Shown piece by piece: positions 31,591 through 44,991 of a stretch of 64,000 bases of DNA (positions are counted from its first letter, which is position 1; each line of letters starts with the position of its first letter). The position numbers and the translations under genes are program-made. Under the pieces are notes generated by a model, which saw only the letters and a list, made by a program, of their open reading frames with translations, was not told the origin of the DNA and did no database searches. This stretch comes from Megaustenia siamemsis (lineage: Eukaryota; Mollusca; Gastropoda; Stylommatophora; Ariophantidae): contig JAVIAB010000160.1 of the NCBI GenBank assembly GCA_032433765.1, positions 33,934,202 to 33,998,201 on the forward strand, read 5' to 3'.

Positions 31591-31758
31591 AGCAGAAGCT
31601 TGTTAGCAGAAGCTTGTTAGCAGAAGCTTGTTAGCAGAAGCTTGTTAGCAGAAGCTTGTTAGCAGAAGCTTGTTAGCAGAAGCTTGTTAGCAGAAGCTTG
31701 TTAGCAGAAGCTTGTTAGCAGAAGCTTGTTAGCAGAAGCTTGTTAGCAGAAGCTTGTT
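31591..31758 (+). repeat. 14-bp minisatellite, 12 exact copies
   Basis: The unit AGCAGAAGCTTGTT is repeated 12 times without change (168 bp). It lies 175 bp upstream of the EFCAB14 start codon, in the presumed promoter or 5' UTR. Perfect identity implies recent expansion or active slippage. Confidence 0.97.
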
Positions 31759-31932
31759 ATTTAAAAGAAGCCAACTTTTAACTTTATAAATTGTGCATCT
31801 TATTAGCAGTCCCACTATAACACATTCATTGCAATTTTAGTGCTGTCTTTCAGTTATTGGTCTTGTTGAATTAGTGTTCATTGGTTTATTAGTCTCATAG
31901 TTTGATTTAAAACAATATTTTCGCTGGAGAAA

Positions 31933-32126
31933 ATGAAAGGAATTGTTGACTACAAACACCCTAAAAAAATGAAGAAAAGAAGACAACTTGATGCACTGGT
32001 TGATACAGTCAAACTCCCACGAAGTCGTAAAAATAGTGCAAGCGCGCAAGAGCTTTTGGACTGCCATTCAGACTCTTCTGAGATTGATGACCTTACACTG
32101 CCACAATCAAGTTCCAAGAAGAAAAG
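31933..32126 (+). CDS. EFCAB14: EFCAB14 exon 1: cytoplasmic N-terminus
   Basis: Encodes 64 codons plus two bases and ends at a good donor (gtaagg, 32127). It holds the KKMKKRRQLDALV block that identifies the family, then a serine/acidic stretch and a basic KKK run. ATG 31933 gives 12 residues more than ATG 31969, which matches the vertebrate start better. A 5' non-coding exon is possible, because AG acceptor-like sites with pyrimidine tracts lie upstream at about 31840-31855. Confidence 0.85.
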
Positions 32127-35100
32127 GTAAGGTATTAGTGTTCATTTTTTGCGTATTCACTGTGCTTGTTTAAAAAATCTTTAGATAATGTTTATTGAAA
32201 TTAACTGTATTCTCTGTAAATTGCCACTAAAGATCAGATTCAATAAAAGCAACCCAGATTACTTGGATACAAACATATTTAGGGTAACACAAAATAATGA
32301 AAAATTGGTTGGAGAAGTTCATGTTTGTTATTTTGAAGCTCCTGAAGCATAGTGGTTAGTCTGCTTGTTCACTATCAAGAAGATGAAGAAGAAGAAGATA
32401 GAAACAAAGAATTCTGTTTGTGGCTAAGACACTCACTAGCACCTAGGCTGAGGGCGGTAAGTAACTCAAAGGTTATGGTTATGGAAGGCCCCAGTATCAC
32501 TGCAAACAAATTAAAATTCATAATTGCTCAAACGCCCGTGCCAGTGGAATCATCTGAATTAATATCTCATAACTATACTGTAGAAGCCAAGTTTTCATAC
32601 TCCTCTGCCTTGGTCACAACAGAATGAGACACCAGCTGTAATTCATGATTAAGATTGGTACTGTCAGTATGTGTCTCTTTGCCCAGGCAGATATGACAGC
32701 AAAATACATTCTACAAGACTGTCTCCAGTATGCAGATTCAACTGCAAAAAGCATGGCCCACATCCATTACCTTGGAAGAGAAACAGTTTGGCAGAAATGG
32801 AATCCTGAAATAGACAGCAGGCTTCATAAGAGAATCAGGAAACCCAATCTGAATGAGACATAATTGCAGCAGAAGAAGAAGAATCCCATTGTCAGCTGTC
32901 CGGGATCAGTTGCCTAGTCCTTACTGAGAAGAACAATAAAATGTAAGAATCATGTACTAGTTGATAACACAAAATATCTTTCAGTATGAAAATTGAATGG
33001 AGCCGGATGAATGCCACAGCCTGGGTAACAACTTAAGCACAGTCAATTTCCTAACATGAAAGGTGATATTAATCAGCATTTTAAAAATGCAGTAGGGACT
33101 ATCATTACTGGTGCTGTGGAGGTTCATCAAGTCCTGTGCTGAAGTTTTCCCTAGTAATCAGGCATGAACACTGAATTCAACAATAGTGGTCCTATATAAA
33201 AGAACAGAAACCCAGAAAGGTTTGAACAATTTTCTCCTGAAAGTTGAAGAGTTCTGTTTCGTGAGGAGATGACTGGTTGATGATGTATTTGATGAAGATA
33301 ATGTCTATATTGTCTTGATGAAGGTCTATGATATTTGAAGACTCATTTACAATACATTTTTGTACTATTTATCTGCTAGGTGTTGCATTTGTCACAGCAT
33401 TGCAGCAAGAATTGGCTTATTTATGGTCACGATGGCATGTCTTACTACTTGTGTTGGCATCATCTGGGTCCAGTGGCACTTAAGACATGAGCTTGAAACT
33501 CTCAGAGAGCAAATTGCTTCAGGTATATATATTTGATTATCAACTAAATGTTTACCTACTACATTGTTGAAATTAGCCCCGCATTAATCACTAAGTAATA
33601 TTAACATGTTCTTCTCAGTGGTCGACCCTGAGAGACACTGAGAAGAAAATTGATCAGAGAGGCAAGAGCAGCAGGAATCGGCTCCCTTAATGAGATAGAG
33701 TTGCTTGCACAGAACAGAGACAAATGACAAGATTTGATAAAACATCTTTAGAAGGATTGAAAACTGCTAGAATAAAAATCTAGATAAGAGAAAGAGTATC
33801 TGAGTCTATGCCCTATGGGCCAGCTACGGCTCGAAAGGTCAATAGATAGAATATTAACATAGTAATAATAGTAACATAGTAATATAAACTAAGCTCAGGA
33901 TTTTCAAGCAAAACATATTATCCACCCTTATTTATGCATGTGAGGGCTGGAAAATAAATAAATAAATAGAAAATAAACATTTAAAAACAAATGCCTCAGG
34001 AAAATACTTTGTATACCATGGAATGAATTTAAGACCAGTGCAGAAATAAGAGAAATGATAAAGCATCCAAAAATACCAACTATAATCAAGAGAAGGAGGT
34101 GACCATAAGTTGGTCATGTTATGAGAAGAGACAACAAGAGAATCTCACAAAGCAAGCCCTGAAATGGGAACCAGAGGATAAAAACAAAAAAGAGACCGGC
34201 CTAGAGAAACAACTAAAAATAACACTGAAATGAGAGACTAACAACAGCAGACATCAGCTTCCTAGTTGAGATTGATCAACTCACAAAGAACAGGAATGTG
34301 TGGTGAGATACCAAAGAGGTCCTGTGCAAGGTTTGGTACTTGCTGACAAAGATTGTCGGACATAGAGAATCTGACATTTCTTCCCCATGTGCCAACTTCG
34401 ACTTGAAAATACAATAGATAGATAGAATTTTAACATGTCAAGAAAACAGTCAAGATTAAATATTCTATTATTAAATAGATTAAGAATTCCGCATGTCAAA
34501 AGAGAGAACCGGAAGTTAGCTGGATGTTTTTGCATTCATAAATTCATCAGATAGAGTGATAACTTCATCAAAACACTACCAGCTCAGTCGAGAAAAACAA
34601 GTTAAGCATTTTTAAACTTTGAACAACCTACAACATATTGAAGTATCATTTTATCAACACCCTAATGATAGGAACCTCTGATTGAATGTGATTGTGAAAC
34701 AGGCAAAATGACTGCTGAATATTTACTACCATCATGTCCAACATATAATGAAGATAAAAGCTACCTGTGGTCATCACCTGTGCCATTTCTGAACAAGCTG
34801 GTATGGAGATGTAAAGGTAAAGTACGAGTCTTGGATCTGCATCTTAGCACGCAAGTTTTCACCCATATGTGCTTGCCCGCCTATCTAGAAGTAATCTGAG
34901 ACTTCTGGACAGTGTCGCTTCAAGTTTCAAAACTCATGATGCAAGGCGGTATTCCTCACCTTTCCAGAGTATTATCCAGGTACCCATTTCTGCCAGCGAC
35001 TGGGTCGACCTCGGGGGTATTTTTTTTCCAACCACGAGTACAATTTGCACTGTTTCCAGCGGGAATCAAACACGGGTTGTCAGAACATTGGTAGCCTTTT

Positions 35101-38100
35101 CGGATGGTTTTCCCAACTAGGCTACCAGGGCTACCTGGTATGAAGATGTCATTAGGCTTAAGTTGACTGATGCTTTCTTTAAACTTATTAGACTGGTTTT
35201 CTCAAGGTGTACACAAGAAAAGAAGATATAAACAAAACCATGAACAAAGTCAGAACATATTTTTTTTCCAATCAAAACATCTGGAAATTCTACCAGTGCA
35301 ACAAAAAAATCCAGATTAATGATCGAAGACACATATTACATGTATGTCTGAATATTGTTTTGTTCTTTTTGATATTATTGTTATTTTCGACAACATTCTC
35401 TTTTTAATTTCATTTATTTTGTGGTACATTTTATATGAACAAAATTTATAAAAGAGTTTGACCGTGGTGACATGTAGTTAACAATTTTGTATCATATAAT
35501 TATGTTCGAGAAATGGTTTGGCCATGTATCTCGATGATCTGACCTAGCACAGACCATTCTGTAAGAAACTATGAAAAGAGCAAGAAGGAGAAATAGACAG
35601 AGAAAAAGATGGGAAGATAACATTAAAGAAAGGATAGGACTCGACTTTGCAGTCCCTAGAATGGCTGAAGATTGATAGAAATGGAGAAGATTGACTAAGT
35701 CTGTCGGTGGTGCCCCAATGACCTCTAGGTTGTAAGATAAAAAAGAAGAATTATGTTCAAAACAACAAAATAATTCATGAGCTTAAGAGTTGAAGTAGGG
35801 AGCTGCGATAGCTCAGTGGTTAGTGAACTGGACTACAAAGGACAAGAGGTAGGGTTCGATCCCAACCAACGGCTTCTGGGTTCACCCAGCCTTAAATGGG
35901 TACCGGATTTTTATCTGGGAAAGTAAAGTGGCACGGGCATAATACCGACCACATTACGCCAAAAATCATGTGCTGAAGGTCTGTAAAATATATGGTCACT
36001 AACACCACATCCATATACTCTTTACACCTTATCCTCACTTTAGTCCATTTCATCGTACAAGTCATTCTTTCTCTCTATATATCTAAATAAATATGATGAT
36101 CATCATTTTCAAGAGGACGTGAACATTTGGTATATGGTAGATAGGCAGCGGGAACAATTGAAGGTTTTGCATGAAAAGTGTTCCTTGTTGCAGTTTCCTC
36201 ATATTCCAAGTCCGGCTTGTTGCAGGAGCTACTGAGTTAAGTGCTCTGTGCACACCGTGAGCTGTGTGTCTCATCAGTTTTGACCATGTTTCGATATTCC
36301 AATTGCTTACGATGAATGATGATATCGTATGACAGGGAACAGTTGGCTGTGTTCACTTTCTTCGCGGTTTCGCCTTATGTGTTTTGGTGTGTGCTGAGAC
36401 TGCTAAGATGGGGGCTACAGTTACCTTTATTTGTTTTGGAGATGAGTTATTAATTCGGATGATTATGCTGGCACGGGCGGTTGAACAATTATGGATTTTA
36501 ATTCATTTGCAGTGATAATGGGGCCTTCCATAACCAAATAACCAACCAAATATTACATTATAAAGTAAGCTGAAGAAGGTAATAGCACAGAGAAAGGGAT
36601 CTAATCCTCATGCCTCTAAATGGTGACCTGGTACAATGACATTTCAACTTCTTCTTCATCATCATGTTCCATACCGGTTGATGTAGACGATCATGTCATT
36701 CCACAATCTTCTATCGACAGTGTATTGCATCTGTTCTGTTGTTGACTGTTTTCCATGCCTTGACACCAAGCTATCCAGTATTTCTCTCTTTGTTCTCTCT
36801 TTTCTTTTATTTTGCCAGTTGTAACCAAGTATTCAAACTTTCCTCTTCTCATGATATGCCCGAAAAATGTTGATTGTTTCTTTCTGATGTTTTTAGGAGC
36901 TCCCTTTTTGTGTTGGCCTCTTTGAGAACTTCCTCATTGGTCTTTTTAGCTGTCCAGGGAACTTTCAACATTTTTCTGAGAAATCCCATCTCTGTGACCT
37001 CTAATCATCTTTTCATTTTTTTGTCTACTGCCCATTTTTCACTTCCATATGTCAGAATTGATTCTATATAGCACCGATGAACTCTCTCTCTCACTTCTAT
37101 CGATATAAGATATTTTTCATTTTCTGAAATGCTATTTTGGCCTGAGCTTTCTGCTTTTTATTTCTGTGGTGCATCTTCCATCTCTCTCTGCGATCAAGAC
37201 TCAATCAGAGTAGGATTCCAGACTCTCTCATGAAGTCAGCTGTCTGTTTGAGTTATTCGATTGTCCCATATAGTTTCTCTTCCAGGGAGGTGGGTGTGGA
37301 CCACATTGCTTTTCTCAGGTCTGTGTACTGGGGGCAATCCTGTAGAACATGTTTTGAAGTCATATTGTCCAGTGTACAGTAGCATAGGCAGGTTGTACCT
37401 ATTTTGAATTTGATGAACATGTGATTCCTCATTCTATTGTGGCCAGTGCGTAGACGAAGTATGATGACTTGATCCCTCCTTGATAGTTGATGGTACCCGT
37501 CCCTCTCGTTATGCTTTGGGTGTTCTCGTTTCCATTTTTTATGGTGCTGGCCTTTGAGGATGGATTTGGCTTCATCATAACTGAGCGGATGGTTCTCTTG
37601 TGGTAATCTCCCTCCCTCTTTAGCTAATTTGTCTGCGCGTTCGTTCCCGTGTATATTACAGTGTGATGGTATCCACTGAATGACTGCTCTTTGGAAGTTA
37701 TTGCACAATTGGTCCAGGGTTGTTCTCAAGTCATCTAGTTCATTGTACTTGGGGCTTTTTAAAGCTGATAATACTGACAGAGCGTCAGTCAGAATCACCA
37801 ATTTATTGTGCATGTTATTTTTGAGTTGAGTAGCCAGTGTTGCAGCATCTCTGAGGGCTTCAGTTTCTGCTTTAAAGTTGTTTGAGAATTTCCCAGTAGC
37901 TATTGACTTGGTGATCTCGTCCTGGTTATTCAGTGTCAAGAACACACCACCCCCTCCATTTCTCCTACGTATAGTCTTTTTAAGATATTGCTATCTGCTC
38001 CCCAGTCCGTTCCTGTCAATTTCTTCATAATATTAATTCGGTTTTTGGCTTTTTTTCTTGCTCTGTTTATCTGATTTTTCCAAGTCATTCTGCGATTCAT

Positions 38101-41100
38101 CTTCCATCTGATGTTATTATTGTGCCCAAGTATTTGACGTGTTGCACTTGTTTCAGATATGTCCTGTTTATTTTTATGCTGCATACTGGTGATGATTGTT
38201 TCTTCGATATGATCATTACTTCTGTGTTTTCTTACTATTCAAACTGAGACCTTTCTTGTTGCTTTCTTTTACTATTATATTTATCATTTATTACTATTAT
38301 CGTTATCATTTCTTGTAATTCATTTAAACTTCACTCCTCTATAAAATTATTTAACAAAGAACATTCTTGACTGGGGGGCCTCAGTAGCCTAGTTGGGAAA
38401 ACCACCCGATCGGGCTACCAATGTTTGGATAATCTGTGTTCAATTCCCGCTGGAAACAGTGTGATTTGTACTCGTGGTTAGAAAAAAAAATACCCCCACA
38501 GTCAACCCAGCTGTTGACAGAAATGGGCCCCAGGGTATTATTCTGGGAAGGTGAGGAATGCCGCTTCACATCGTGAGTTTTGATGCTTGAAGCGACACTA
38601 TCCAGAAGTCTCCGAACACTTCTGGATAGGTGGCCGAGCACATATGGGTGAAAACTCACATGCTAAGATGCCGATTCAAGTCTTGTACTTTATCTTTATC
38701 TTTACGCTTATTCTTGACCTTTATCTTTACTATAATGTAAAGCATAAAGTTAAAATTTGTTATCCATCTTATATTCCTGATATGTGAGGTTTCTGTGATG
38801 TTTTTTACTTATTAAAACTAAGATGGTTAATGTGCTTATAGTGCAGAACCCGGAGTCAGTTCCACCAAGTGTGCAGAAAATACAGTCTCAGCTTACAGAA
38901 GTGAACAAAAGTGTGACCAATTTAAAGACTGGACCATACGGTTTGCAGGAAGTCACAAGTGCAATAACATATATTAAAAGCAAGGTTCGTAGAATAAGTT
39001 AGCAGTTTACAATAATTTTAGCAGTTTTTAAAAAAATGTATATGAATAATTGTCAGTGATTTTATTTAAGTAATTTATGCCTACTGTTAAGGAGGATGAT
39101 ATGCATGCTAGGAGTCTATATGAAGACGTTTTACAAGATATGTTTGCATTTCATAAAATTAACATTTTATATCATTAGCAATTGAATGTGCACCTGCACA
39201 TGTTAAACTACCCTTGGCAGTTAAAAGTTGAAAAGAGTAGGCAAAAATTAGCCTACAAGGACCAGTTTATTTTAAACATAAGTTTGGTATGATTTGATTG
39301 GCCTGCTTAAGTATGAATAGAACTATTTTCCCAATTCTATATTTTGATTCTGTTAATAAAATTTAAGTTGTAGACTTATTTTAATCAATAAGACTTTACA
39401 ATGGAATGATGTCACTGCGGGCAGGCATTCCCATATTTGCTCAGCCCCCATTCCAGCAACCAACAAAGTGTTCATCATGAGAATTCCTACTGTTCTACTG
39501 AATGTGTTGCATTTTGTATTTTTTGGCATGCAGCTCATCAGATTGCTGTGAAAAATCTCCATGCACTTCACAGCTGGTATTCGTGCTGACATCGGATGTG
39601 TTGGGCCGAAAGACGCAAATATAACAGTTATACTGCAAACCACAACACAACGCAAACACGTCCACTTAACGTCCTTTTAAGGACGGATGATGAAGAGGAA
39701 TTCTACAGTCTACGAATACTCTAGAATACTTTGGTCATTGGGCGAACGCAAGCACAGCTGGTATTTTTTTTTTTTTCAATCGCCAGCTTTTCACTTTGGC
39801 AAAGTCCCCAGAGTCTAGGAACTGAATTTTGCATGTTTATGCATTTTTCCCCTGGCAGCAGCCATGTGCACAGAGGTCTCTCGCCACACAGGCAGATAAC
39901 TCAGACTTTGGAGGTACTCATATTTTTTCCGTCGTTGAGTTAATGACATTTCAAGCCTGGGACTCGCTGCTGAGACCAGAGGTGGTTGTCACAGATAGAA
40001 ATCATAAATAAAAATCCCAACTGGGGCAGCCAGGATTTGAACTCACAACATCTCTGTCTTGAGACAGGCGTTTTGCCTTGAGACCAGCCAGTCCCCCCCA
40101 CAACTGGTAGTAAATTTGTAGTTGAACACAGATCATATATCCTGTCCTAGGGCAAAGCTGGAACCTGGTGCCATTCTACTTCGCTAAATGGCCAGTCCCC
40201 TGCAGCAATAGCTCAGTGTGCAGACACCAAAACCATGTTGACTTTGTGGTAAGGTGAATGTGACGAGACTACTGATGTCTCTAAAAACAAAATTCCAGAC
40301 CAGAAAGAATCGTTTGAAACCACACTGCAGAAAGAATGCCACTAGTCCTGAACCTGATATGACAAAGTGGCTATCTTGGCCTGCTGCACCCAGCCAGCTG
40401 CACCTATCGTAAGTTACTTTAATAAATGAAAGATGTAAAATATCACGCAAATGGCCTATTTTCACATATAAATTGCACATACATGTTCCTTTAATATATA
40501 AATTCTTCTTCTCTTCTTTTTATTAATAAAATAAAATATAAATGTCATATTTGAAGTTGAAAAGTCTAGTTTCCTTGCTTACAAGAATGCACTATTTAAA
40601 CAATTAGAATTAAAATAATTCTTAATTTTTTGTCTATTAGTTGAAGGAGCTAAGTGATGCTAATCTAAGATTACAGACATCTGTGTCTGCATCTAAGGAA
40701 GTGCTGGGACTGCCAGCTAAAATGAGTGCATTATCTTCGGTGAGTGTTTTTGATGGTTTTATTTATGTTAAAATTATCAATTATTATCACTTATGTTCGG
40801 TTATCAATGATGTCTTTGTGTGCAAAATTAACAATCTTCATTTGCAAAAACTGGTTCACACTGAAGCTTCTTCTTAATATATCATAGAGTGATCATCTTT
40901 GAATATTATTTTATTTTTTTCAATTTTAAACATTAGAAAGAAAATGTTTGTAATTTTCTTCGTAGAACACCATTTATGTGATTGTTTCATTGATTCTTTG
41001 CTAGCAGAACTGAATTCTTTGTATGCTTTGCTGCAAAAGCAGCATAATAAGTTGCATTAAGAATGTAAAAAAGAAAAAAAACTATCTCTATGACACATAG

Positions 41101-44100
41101 TACCATTGCTGGTGTATGTCGGGGGGAGGCAACGATAGAACCCAAGGGATAAAGGCCGCTTGGTCAAGCAGTCGCCACGACGTGTGAGACTCAGGATTTT
41201 TATTTTACCCCCGATAGAAAAAATCCTTTCTGTCTACCGGTGGTTTTGAACACCGTACGTCAGCTTTTCAGCCAGCGAAACAGTGGTTTTAGCTGCACGG
41301 CCACGCTCACTTCTTAATTCTAAGAATTAAAAATGTGCTGTCATAATATAGATGTACCCTGATTAAGGATAGGGTTCCATTCCGAGAAATGAATATTAAA
41401 TCAGAAATATTGTAAGTTGAAAGTAGCATATGTATTCTAGGCAAGATTATGAGCAGCCATCATAACGGTGGAAATAGCTCACAGTAGCCTTTTGAAGTAT
41501 AGAGTTCTGTATGTGAGATTATAGAGTATACAACATTGTATTAAAATGTTATACTGTTCTGGCTAAGTATAGAAAATGACATCATATTATTTTCTTTCAA
41601 TATTCCCATCATGCAAAGAACATATTGCTACTTGAACGATCGTTAGTCGGGGTATGTCTGCCTGCATTTGTCAAAACTATTTAAATTTTGTAGGTTTTTA
41701 AAAAAAATGGTACATAGGTTACTTGCTGTTTTAAAACACTCGCTGTCTGTCTTCATATTGGGTTTTAAGATACGTGTCACACTTAATTTAAGTTTATGCA
41801 ATCATCTAATTATGTTAACAGTAAATTTTCGACGTATACATTGCAATGACCCAGTGATCTCTGTATGAGATGTGAGTCCCTAATTCATGTTTCACATGCT
41901 GGTCTCTCTGAAGATACCTTTGAAATCCTGTATTTCAGGACAGATTTAGGTGAACTGGATGGTCTAGAGGTAAGACAAAAGGAATGGACAAGAAGGTTTC
42001 AAGTTCGAATCCCGTCAGTCTTTGGAAATTTATCTCTTTGAATCCATATGAACAGATATGAACAAGTTATCATTATATGCCTCAGAACAGGACACGATCG
42101 ACTCCATAGTTACATGTATACAAAATTCAAGATCGGCACCTCAACTACATGTACATGTGGACAGGCGCCCCAGACTGCTGAACACATACTTCAAGACTGC
42201 ACTGAATATAGTAGACTGAGAAAAATCAATTGGTCCATAGATGCAGCACTACAGACAAAACTATAGGCCACTGCAAGAATTACAAAAGACAGTAAAATTT
42301 ATACAGGAAACAACATTGCAGATATGGACAATACTTCAGGCGAACGAAAGATAGATAGATGCTTGCCGTAAACTAGTGACTCGTCCACACCCACATAACA
42401 GGTGAATGTCAAGAAGATAAATTATGGTTTTGTTTCACATAAAATTGGTTATGATTTAAATTATAAACTACGGTTGGTTGAGCAGTGATTAATAACAGGT
42501 CTACAGGAGCATCTTTATGATCCTATTTTGTGTTTTCTTATTTGACTTTCAGATGCTTGCTACTCTGGGAAGTGATTTTAAAGATTTCATGAAAATGCAA
42601 ACGTCTAAGTTTCTGGAGCTTGAAAAGAGAGTCACTGCATTAGAGGTAGCAGTTTTTGTTTCTTGATTTTCATATACATACATATATATATATACATATA
42701 TTTTTTTACATGAGTAGAATTTCAGCTCCATTAAAATGCTCTTTAGTCATCTTCTGCAGATTACTAGAAAATTTAGTCAACCAGTTCTTGTTCTAAGTTC
42801 ATGCAGGCCAACTGTTAAATAATTTAATGGAATTATAATTTTAGCCACCAAAATAAAAAAAAATTTTACTGTTGTATTATTGCCATCCAGGCATGTTGTA
42901 AGAGGCGACTAAGGAGGTTGATCGATGGCTTGACAAGCAGTCATTGTAAAAAGTAGTGTTATGGAAACAGCGCCATATATTTTAGAACAGTGATCTCTGC
43001 AATATGTGCCACTTTGGCGCGCAAGGTTTCTGGTTTTGAGATTGTGGTTCTGCCCTATGTGCCGTCTTCGGCTCGAAAGTACAATAGATAGATAGATTAT
43101 TGAACTGGTATTTCTGTGGAACTCTTCCATTCCCATAATGCATTGCAAGAAGAAAACTAACTTGGGGGGGCCTTGGTAGCCTATTTGGGAAAACCACCTG
43201 ACTGGACTACCGACGTTCGAACAACCCGTGTTCGATTCCCGCTGGGAGCAGAGTGAGTGGTACTCATGGTTGGAAAAAAAAATACCCCACACAGTCGACC
43301 CAGCTGTTGGCAGAAATGGGTACCAGGGTATTACCCTGGGAAGGTGAGGAATGTCACCTCACATTGTGAGTTTCGATGCTATCCAGAAATCTCAGAACAT
43401 TTCTGGATAGGCGGCCGAGCACATATGGGTGGAAACTCGCATGCTAAGATGCCGGTTCAAGTCTCGTACTTTACCTTTACCTTAACTAACTTGTGTTAAA
43501 TGCATGTCTTTTCTGTCTTCTTTTTAATGGTCATCAACCTACTACATCAGGTTGTACCTTTATGGTTATGGCTGGAGCTATGAGGTCGGCTTCTAACCAA
43601 ATTGTCCCAGAGGCTTCTGTCACATTTGTAGGCAGCTACAGTAGGATCAGAGAATAGAGGGCAAGTGATTGGAACAAGTGAAGGATTGTGTGTGTGTCAT
43701 TCAAGGACTCAAAATGCTGCCAAATTATACAGGTGGTGGATGAGAGATTGTACAATTCTGTTAGAGTTATTTTATTTACATTTTGTTGCATTTTTCATCA
43801 GTACTCTTATCATTGTTTTCCAAGTTTGACCTCCATTTATTTTCCTATTGTTTCCCATTTGAAGGCTTGCTTTGTGATTCTCCTTTTTTTCATTCTCTTT
43901 ACATGCCCACCAATATATGTCCACCTTCTCTTCCTGATTATAGATGATACTTTTAGTTGCATTGCCATTTATCTTATTTCTGATCTAGCCTTGCCTTGAA
44001 TTTATTGCATAAGAATTATACTCATCATCATGTGCCATACCTGTTGGTGTAGGCAATCATATCCTTCCACAATCCACTATCCACCATGCATCATATCAGT

Positions 44101-44960
44101 TCTGTTGTTGACTATTTTCCATGCCTTGACACCAAGCTATCTAGTATTTTCTCTCTTTGTCGTCCGCAATTTCTCTTTCCATGTATTTTGCCAGTTGGAG
44201 CCAAATATTCCAACTTTCCTTTTCTCATGATGTGCCAAGAAATGTTGATTGTTAAGAACTATACTAGAGGTGATATAATGTCTCTAACTATATATATTAT
44301 GTTATTCTACCTTCTTTCTTGTTAATAGACTGAAGTTAAAGACGGGAACAAGACTCCACAAAATATATTGGACAACCAGGTATGTTCAATTGGACTTTGT
44401 CTAAAACGTTTACATTTTATTTCCAGATTTCCAGAAATTTTCTAGTTTATATCTGTATTTCATTGCATCACATTTTTCCATGTGTCTGTCTAAAGTGTTG
44501 ACATTATTGTTCTCAGGATAGACTCATATTTGTGTTTGTTGTTTTGGGTGATGCACTGTTGTTTATTTTCATCTCAAAGTGACATTTGGAGGCGAAGGCG
44601 CGCCCCCCCAGCACCAGAGCTGGAAGTCGTCAGTGACTCACAACTGATGGCTTGCGCCAGGATCGGTGAACCAGAACCATCCAGACCCTGCTACACCTCT
44701 TCGTGGTGCCTCTAGAAACAGACTAACCTGTCTAGTCTGGCCAAGCGAGCAGGGATCGAAGTGGGAAGACGAACCCGGTACACAAAAAAGCGTCGGCTGA
44801 AATCGGATGTGTTGGGCCGAAAGGCGCAGATATCACAGTGTTACACTGCAAACTGCAACACAACGTAACTACGTCCACTTAACGTCCTTTTAAGGGCGGA
44901 TGACGAGGAGGAAGTCTACGGTTCGTATCCGTTAGAATACCTCAAATCATCGGACGAACG

Positions 44961-44991
<31 letters not shown>

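Noticed and set aside
38846..38984. Alternative acceptor four bases downstream for EFCAB14 exon 3
   Set aside because: It breaks the frame joining exons 2 and 4, while the acceptor at 38840-38841 keeps it.
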